A stretch of DNA of 64,000 bases from Piromyces finnis (taxonomy: Eukaryota; Neocallimastigomycota; Neocallimastigomycetes; Neocallimastigales; Neocallimastigaceae): contig MCFH01000029.1 of assembly GCA_002104945.1 (NCBI GenBank), positions 372,001 to 436,000 on the forward strand. The letters run 5' to 3'. Below are positions 51,756 to 64,000 of this stretch, one piece after another. Each line of letters starts with the position of its first letter. Position 1 is the first letter of the stretch. A program made the translations under genes and the position numbers. The notes below the pieces were generated by a model. The model was not told where the DNA came from and searched no databases. It was given only the letters and a program-made list of their open reading frames with translations.

Positions 51756-54700
51756 ATGGAGAATGTTTTTCATACGTATTTATATATTATCATTTATTTA
51801 TTGTTCTCATCATATTTTATCAAAATAGTATTATCGTATGATATAATAATGAAAAATGATTTTGAAAGTATGAAAAATATAATAGAGACAATAAATAGTA
51901 AGTTATTAACAAGTGATGTAAATGTTATTGTTAATGATGGAACCTATAAAATTCCAACTGAAGGAAAAAATCATATTCAGGTTTATAATACATTAGTTTT
52001 TAATGGAAAAAAGAATTCAATTTTTGATTTTCAATATTCTATGAAAAGTCAATTTTATGTACACTTCAGCGCTGGAGGTGGAAATACTGAAAAAAAATTA
52101 ATATTCAATAATATTACCTTTTATAATTTTAACAACTTTGGCAACGATAATTCAAATATTATGTCATTTGAAACAGAAAATACAAGTGATCGATACACTG
52201 CAGAATTTAATAATTGCACATTTTTAAATAATAAAGGTATTAATGCTAATGTTAAAGTATCATGTGTAAAAGCAACTCAAAAAACACCCCAATTCAAATT
52301 TAATAAATGTAAATTTATGTAAGTTTATTTTTTTTTTTTTTTATAAAAAAAATGAATAAAATATAGATCATATATATCATAAAATACATCTAATATTAAA
52401 TTTATATTAAAAATTTTTTTTGGAATATAATAATGTAAATAGAAATACAGATGAGATATTTCAAATATATCATTATAATTCATATTATAATCTTGTTAAT
52501 GTCCCTGATTGTTTTAATATACAATTTAAGGATTGCCATTTTGAAAGTAACAGAATGATCGGTGAACTTTATAATGGAAGAGTCACATTTGATAATTGTA
52601 AATTTATACAAATATATATTAATAAAAAAATAATAATAAAAATACACTTATCCATATACATTTATAAATTAAAAATATATTTATAGGTTATTTTACAAAT
52701 ATATATGGTGATAAAATATATCCAAATTCTTTTATATATTCTTCAGCGTTAAATAATTCCATAGATTTTATAAATTCAAAATTAATCGATAATATTGTTC
52801 AATTAAATAAGCCTTTTTTTTCAGTATTTAGAACCTCATTAAGGTAATTATTTTAATTTTATATTTTTTTTTTTTTTTTTAGTTTAAAATGTAATGTCCT
52901 AATTTTTAATGTGCAATATTTTTTGGTTAGAATTGAAAATACTATTTTTAAGAATTGTCATTCATATGGAAGTTATTTATTTGAAATAAGATCAAACGCT
53001 TTAAATATAGAAGATGCGCCATCTTTAATAATCAATAATTCAACATTTAATGGTAAAACTATATAACAAGTTAAAAAAAAATAATAATTATAATTAGTAC
53101 TATTGTTATATAATTTATATATTTATTATAAGAAAACTTTATTTCTAACTAATTCATAATAAGATATTAGTACTTTAGTTGAAGGGGATAGAAATGTATT
53201 ATACATAAAAAATTCAAGATTTCATAATATTACTTCATTAGCATCAATGCCAATAATACTAAATTCATATATTTCAGAAATATTTATAGAAAACACAGAA
53301 TTTAAAGATATAACGTAATAATAAATTATAGGTGGATATTTTAATAATCTATCAATTATTACTAATATGAATTTTTATTGTCAAAATATTTTTTAAAGTT
53401 CATATAGAAGTGCATTATTTAATGATGAATCAAATTATATATTTTCAAATTCTACATTTAAAGATATTAATATTAATTCAAGATCATTGATAACTGTTAT
53501 GTACAACTCATTAACATTTAATAATTGTAACTTTAGGAATATAATATGTTACGGATCTGGTGATGCAACTTCTTTAATTGAATTTATTTCAAAAAAAGAT
53601 GGAAATTCTATAAGTCTTATTAATACAATTATTGAGAATTCTAAATCAAATGGTGATTTAATAAAAATTAGTGGAGATAATACAATTATGAACTTATCAA
53701 ATATAATATTTAACAATATTATATCATATGGCTCCTTATTAAATGATGTATCATTAAATGTAATGATTAATTAATTAAAAATTATTTATTATTATAATTG
53801 TTACTTTTGTTTTATAGAATATTTTTTAATTTATTAAATAAAGTCTACCATAAATATTTCTGACAGTGAAATAATTAATAATCAAAATATTAATAAATTC
53901 AAATGTGGATTAATAGTTAATAGTCTTAGTACAGAACTTAATATAAGTACTTCATCGTTTAGTAATAATAAGTCTAAAAGTAATGGTGGTATGTTGTAAG
54001 TATTAAAATTAAAAATATTTATACATTACATAAAAATAATTAATAATATGTATTATATATATGTTATAAAAAGCTGTTTCACAGACGTAAATACTTTAAA
54101 TATAAATATAAATTCAAGTAAATTTGAGTATAATCATGCTAGTAATGGTGGTGTTATGTATTTTAGTAAATCCGAAAATCATTTCAATAATAATTCCATA
54201 AAATTCTATAATTCAACATTTTCAAATAATGGTGCAGATTATTTTGGTGGTGTGATTTATTCAAGTTTTGAAGAATTAAATATAACAAATTTAGAAAATA
54301 CATTCTTCAAGGAAAACAACGCATATTCCGGTGGTGTATTCTATATTGATAATGATAAAAATTTAGATAAAATATTATTTAATGCAAATAGTAAAGATAT
54401 AAAATATTTAAACAATACAGCAGAATCTTATGGAAATAATTATGCTTCAGATCCATATAAAATAATATTGTTAAATGAAAACATCAAGGATATTAATATT
54501 AAGAGTGGTGAATTACTATCGTTAAAATTTAGAGTTATAGATGAATACAATCAAATAGTTAAAGATATATCAAAATTTTTTTCAGATATAATTTTAAAAA
54601 TTGATGGAAATATAAAGGATAAAAAGTTAATTGGAAATATTTGTTATTTTTCAAATGGTATTTTTTTTTTTTTTTAATATTACATTATCCTATAAATATC

Positions 54701-56222
54701 TTTAATGTATATAATTTAATTTCAATATGATTGTGCTAAATTTTACAAATTATAATTTTAGGTGAATGTGAATTAAAAGAGTTTAAAATATATACGTCAA
54801 AACCTTCTTCATTTAAATTGATGTTTTCTGTTATTAACAATGATAATAATAATATTGCTTTAGATACTACTTATATAGATACATATATTCATGATTGCAA
54901 TAATGAACAAATTAAAATGTACACTAAAGACGGATTTTATTATTGCGAAAATCCTGTATGTAATTATGATTGTCCAGTTTCAAATGGAACTGCTATATGC
55001 ATAAAAGGAGAAAATAACGTAAATAATAAAGAATTTCTAAATAAATGTCAATGTGTTCCCGGATGGACTGGTGATAAATGTGAAATAAAAAAATTTACAG
55101 AATTTAATTCAATGTAAATATTTTACCTTTTTTTTAAAAAAAAAGTCTTTATCTATTTTTATTCATTATATATTAATTTATATTTATTTACTAATATATC
55201 CTTATTTTTTTTTTATTATTTTTAGTAATTATATTCGTATAATATCTTTATTAATAATTATATTAATTAGTATGGTCATGATATATTTTGCATTTAATAA
55301 AAGCATGGGAATTATAAAAGATCCGGGTTTCTTAAAATGTGAATTGGCATTACTAGGATTATTACTATATTTTGTTAGTAATCATTTTAATATTTTTTCA
55401 AATTACAGTGATTGTTCACTTTATATTTTTTTCAAGCATTCTGGAATATTGTTATTATATTCTATTTTTTTACTTTTTATTGAAATTGGATGTGAACTAG
55501 GTATAAATATGAATGAATTGTATTTAATAAATATATTGCCAATAAATAATAATGATACTATAGGGGATAGTTGTACTAATATATCAAAAAGCAATTTTAA
55601 AGAGCAAAAGTCTCGAGCAGCTAGTTTAAATGAAATTGGTTTCGTTGAAAATGCACTAAGTGAGCAAAAGCTAAAAAAATCGTCTCTGTCTGGTTCACTT
55701 AATTCAAAATTTTGCCTATCTAAAGCTTCATTATTTAATAAAAATGATAATATAGATAATCTCAAAAAATTAGATAGAAGTATTAGTTATGTTCATTCAT
55801 TAGTTACAGAAGTTGCAACAACATACATTGTAACATTAATATTAATTTTATTAGTAATAATATTTTATAGTACAAAGAATAATAGTAAAAGTAGTATTAA
55901 TTTAAATGAAGAGTTAGTTGATAGAAATTATGAACAAGAGCATAATGGAAGTTGGAGATACAAATGTGATTTAAATAAAATGGAATTAATATTGAACCTA
56001 ACAGAATTTTTATTATTATTCTTTTTAATAACAAAAATTAAAAAGATTTGGAATTCTACTTATGTCTTTAAATGTACAAAGTATATATCATATTGTATAT
56101 TAATATGGATTATGTTAGGTCCTTTGTTTAATGTAAGGATTAAAACATTATATAGATATATTTAAATTAAATTTTATATTAATATTATTCTATTATTTAA
56201 TTTTCTATTATTTATTTATTTA

Positions 56223-56254
<32 letters not shown>

Positions 56255-56615
56255 GCTTGTTAGTTATATAGCATTATTTGATCAAAGTATTCCATATACT
56301 TTTTTCAATTATGTATTTAATTCGATTTGCTATGTTTTTATATTTATAATGCTTTCCTGGGATAAATTATATTATATTATAAAATCTGATGGAAACAATG
56401 TATATAATTACTTTAATTCAACTCAGTATGAACAATGCTTTGTACATAAATCATTCACTTGTAATTGTAAGAAAAAAACTATTGATGGAGAAATTGAAAC
56501 TATGAAAAATTACATCGAATTTTATAATTATTGTTCTAATATTATTGTTATTTCTGATGGTCATATTCATTATATTAATAAGAAAAGAAAGAGTACTATG
56601 AAGTTTATTGCATAA
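51756..56615 (+). CDS. Surface receptor-like protein: parallel beta-helix ectodomain + EGF-like + class C GPCR-like seven-helix domain, multi-exon
   Basis: Exon 1 (51756-52318) starts with a signal anchor (YLYIIIYLLFSSYFIKIVLS). It is followed by DVNVIVNDGTYKIP, typical of right-handed parallel beta-helix proteins. Successive exons to about 54660 carry rungs rich in Asn, Ile and Phe with N-x-S/T sequons, such as FNNCTFLNNKG, FKDCHFESN, FNNCNFRNI and FYNSTFSNNGADYFGGVIYS. An EGF-like module lies near 54930-55090 (CNYDCPVSNGTAICI then CQCVPGWTGDKC). The membrane part (about 55250-56615) has seven-helix character. KCELALLGLLLYFVSNHF followed by a Cys and KHSGILLLYSIFLLFIEIG resembles TM2-TM3 of family 3 GPCRs. 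A long loop divides the domain. The last intron (56133-56255) joins GPLFN to LVSYIALFDQSIPYTFF. The C-terminal tail is Cys- and Lys-containing. No ligand can be inferred. Confidence 0.78.
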
Positions 56616-56864
56616 AAAATTTCATTTAATGATTAAATATATAAACACTTTTTGTTTATTTAAAATAACTTATTTTTTAGTATTCTTTTAGTTTTTATTT
56701 ATTTATTTTATTTTTTGTTTTAATTTTATTATTCTTTTTTTTTTTTTTTTTTTTTTATTTTATTTTATTTTATATATTTTATATTCATTTTTAATATTTT
56801 TTGAACTTTAGAAATATATATATATATTTTCAATTAAACTTAATTTTAAAATCAAAATATATTC

Positions 56865-56895
<31 letters not shown>

Positions 56896-57088
56896 TAAAT
56901 AAAACAGTTTTTAATCTATTTTATTCGTAAAAAAAAAAAAAAAAAAAAATAAAATAAACTATTTTAGTAATTCATAATAATTAACAAATATTATTCTATT
57001 ATTTATCAAAATATTAAAATTTAAATAATTTTTGTATTCTTTTTGAATTTTAAAACTTTTTTTTTTTTAATAAATGTATTTACTCAAT
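56616..57088. other. Convergent spacer with TnAn tract
   Basis: This is the shared 3' flank of the receptor-like gene (+) and AROM (-). It contains T runs, a T16A15 self-complementary tract (56865-56895) and an A run near 56929-56949. No gene is seen. Confidence 0.65.
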
Positions 57089-62645
<5,557 letters not shown>

Positions 62646-63368
62646 TTTTAAATTATTATTTTGTTTTTGTTAAAATAATAAATAAAAATTCTCTAAAGAT
62701 AATATGACTTTAAAGTTAGTTTTAAATTTATATTTCTTTAATTAAAATAAAAAAAGGTTTTAATATATTAATATAAAATTATAAATTTATATTTAATATT
62801 ATTGCCTTTTTTTCCTTTAATTTCAATTTTTGAATTAATAGAAAAGTGATATTTAATAATTCATCAATTAATCTCTATATATTATATTAATTATGTACTT
62901 TTTAAATAGTTTTATTATATCATGTGATTCTTATATCATTAAATTATATATTAAAATATTTTTTTTCAATTAAATCAATTAAAATTGATCAATAAAAAAA
63001 AGAATAAATATGTATCATTTTAAAAAAAATCAAGCCACACATAATGTAATTGAAGTGTAAATAATTTAAATATATATATCAATAATATTACTAATATTTA
63101 CTTTTATCATTTGTTGGTATATTTTTTATTAATGTTCTTTTATATATATATATTTTTCTAATGTATTTTGGTTTTATATATATATGTTTTTATTTTTAAT
63201 TTTTACTTATTAAAATTATAATTAAATATTTCTTATAGAGTTATAATATATTTTATTCAGAGGTTTTGACATTCATTTAAATTCTAGAAAATTATATTTT
63301 TATAATATATCCTTTTTTTTTTTTTGTATTAATTCCGTATAATATTCTTTTGTATTTGACTCAATAAT
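62646..63368. other. AROM 5' flank
   Basis: This A/T-rich region upstream of the AROM start codon should contain its promoter. No TATA-like element can be singled out in such composition, and no other gene is visible. Confidence 0.55.
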
Positions 63369-63429
63369 TTATTTAAAATTTAACAATGAGTTTATTTTAT
63401 AATAAATCAAATTATAATTTAAATTAATA

Positions 63430-63605
63430 AATAAAAGAATATTGTCCAATTCTGTAAGCTTTCTGATCTTCGAATAAAGTAACTTTGTTTTCTCTTTGAC
63501 TGAACATGGTAGTCCTTCTATAAAAAAGTAAATTTTAGCTTCATCATTGAATGAGGAGTCCTTGGCCATCTTCTCAATAGCTTCGCAATAGTCTATAACG
63601 TTCCA
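63430..63605 (-). pseudogene. Relic of an LTR-retrotransposon gag gene
   Basis: About 58 codons on the minus strand read NVIDYCEAIEKMAKDSSFND then EAKIYFFIEGLPCSVKEKTK and a degenerate continuation (KIRKLTELDNILL). The (Y/F)xFIEGLP..V+ motif after a helical lead-in is typical of Ty3/gypsy-type gag capsid C-terminal regions. No protease, RT or LTR is adjacent, and both ends run into A/T spacer, so this is a small fragment. The base composition is less A/T-rich than its surroundings. The family call is tentative. Confidence 0.5.
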
Positions 63606-64000
63606 ATTAATTAAAAGATTTTGGTTTTAGAGAAGAGAAAAAATTATTAGAAAGGATTAATATTATAGAGATAACGATAATATAAAAGCAAACTATTCAG
63701 TTTATATGAAATATATAAAACATATAATATTAATAATTTATAATATTTACTTTATTAATATAATAAAGAAATAAATATATAAATAGAAATTAATGGATCA
63801 TCCATATATTTATATTTTTTAAAGAAAAAAAAGTAACTTAATAATTTGCATTCATATTTCTAATATAGAAAAATATCAAAAGCATTTATCAAATATGTAG
63901 TAAAAATAGATGAATTTATTTTACTGAAAAAATTAATAACAAATTAATATTATAATTTATCATAAGGAATTTAGTCTTGTTTTATAAAAAACTTTTTTAT
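63606..64000. other. Right-edge spacer
   Basis: A/T-rich sequence to the end of the window, with no coding stretch or repeat that I can support. Confidence 0.5.

Overview
The window is eukaryotic DNA with an extreme A+T bias: long homopolymers, ATT, AAC and AAAT microsatellites, and almost pure A/T intergenic spacers. Genes are split by many short introns (about 50-200 nt, GTAWRT...TAG). The gene set points to a flagellated fungus. It holds a five-domain fused AROM shikimate enzyme, a protein O-mannosyltransferase, a YEA4/SLC35B4-type nucleotide-sugar transporter, two proteins resembling cilium/basal-body components, and a beta-helix/EGF/seven-helix surface protein of a kind I associate with anaerobic gut fungi (Neocallimastigomycota). 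That phylum assignment is inference; no rRNA or other marker is present.

Layout. 1-130 (-): edge of a possible CMR1/WDR76-type gene. 938-2949 (+): SLC35B4/YEA4-like transporter with 17-nt and 14-nt micro-exons and a GC-AG intron. 3492-7120 (+): 17-exon coiled-coil protein with CEP83-like features. 7459-12293 (-): RFC1. 13951-23013 (+): a giant repetitive gene. A long 19/22-residue helical repeat appears to be spliced in frame to an ERICH3-like module and a Glu/Pro repeat tail. 23657-26850 (+): O-mannosyltransferase. 27346-27963 (-): GAR transformylase. 29390-31024 (+): Asn/Tyr-rich protein. 31477-33416 (+): RAD51AP1-like protein. 34445-38517 (+): large unrecognised Asn/Asp-rich protein, probably TPR-like. 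38520-40492 (-): 5'-truncated LINE with poly(A) tail and perfect 14-bp target-site duplication, inserted 2 nt after the preceding stop codon. 41037-44604 (-): topoisomerase I. 46853-47482 (+) and 48115-48969 (-): two convergent paralogous Cys-rich single-pass membrane proteins. 49837-50588 (-): LURP-one/tubby-like protein. 51756-56615 (+): beta-helix/EGF/class C GPCR-like receptor. 57089-62645 (-): pentafunctional AROM. 63430-63605 (-): relic of a retrotransposon gag.

Functional themes. RFC1, TOP1, the RAD51AP1-like protein and perhaps the left-edge gene form a DNA replication/repair group, scattered rather than operonic. AROM and GAR transformylase serve aromatic amino-acid and purine synthesis. 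The transporter and mannosyltransferase serve the secretory/cell-wall pathway. The Cys-rich pair and the receptor are predicted surface proteins. Where I give exon ends, I checked that the reading frame carries across each junction. I could not run homology searches, so the weaker family names rest on recognised motifs.
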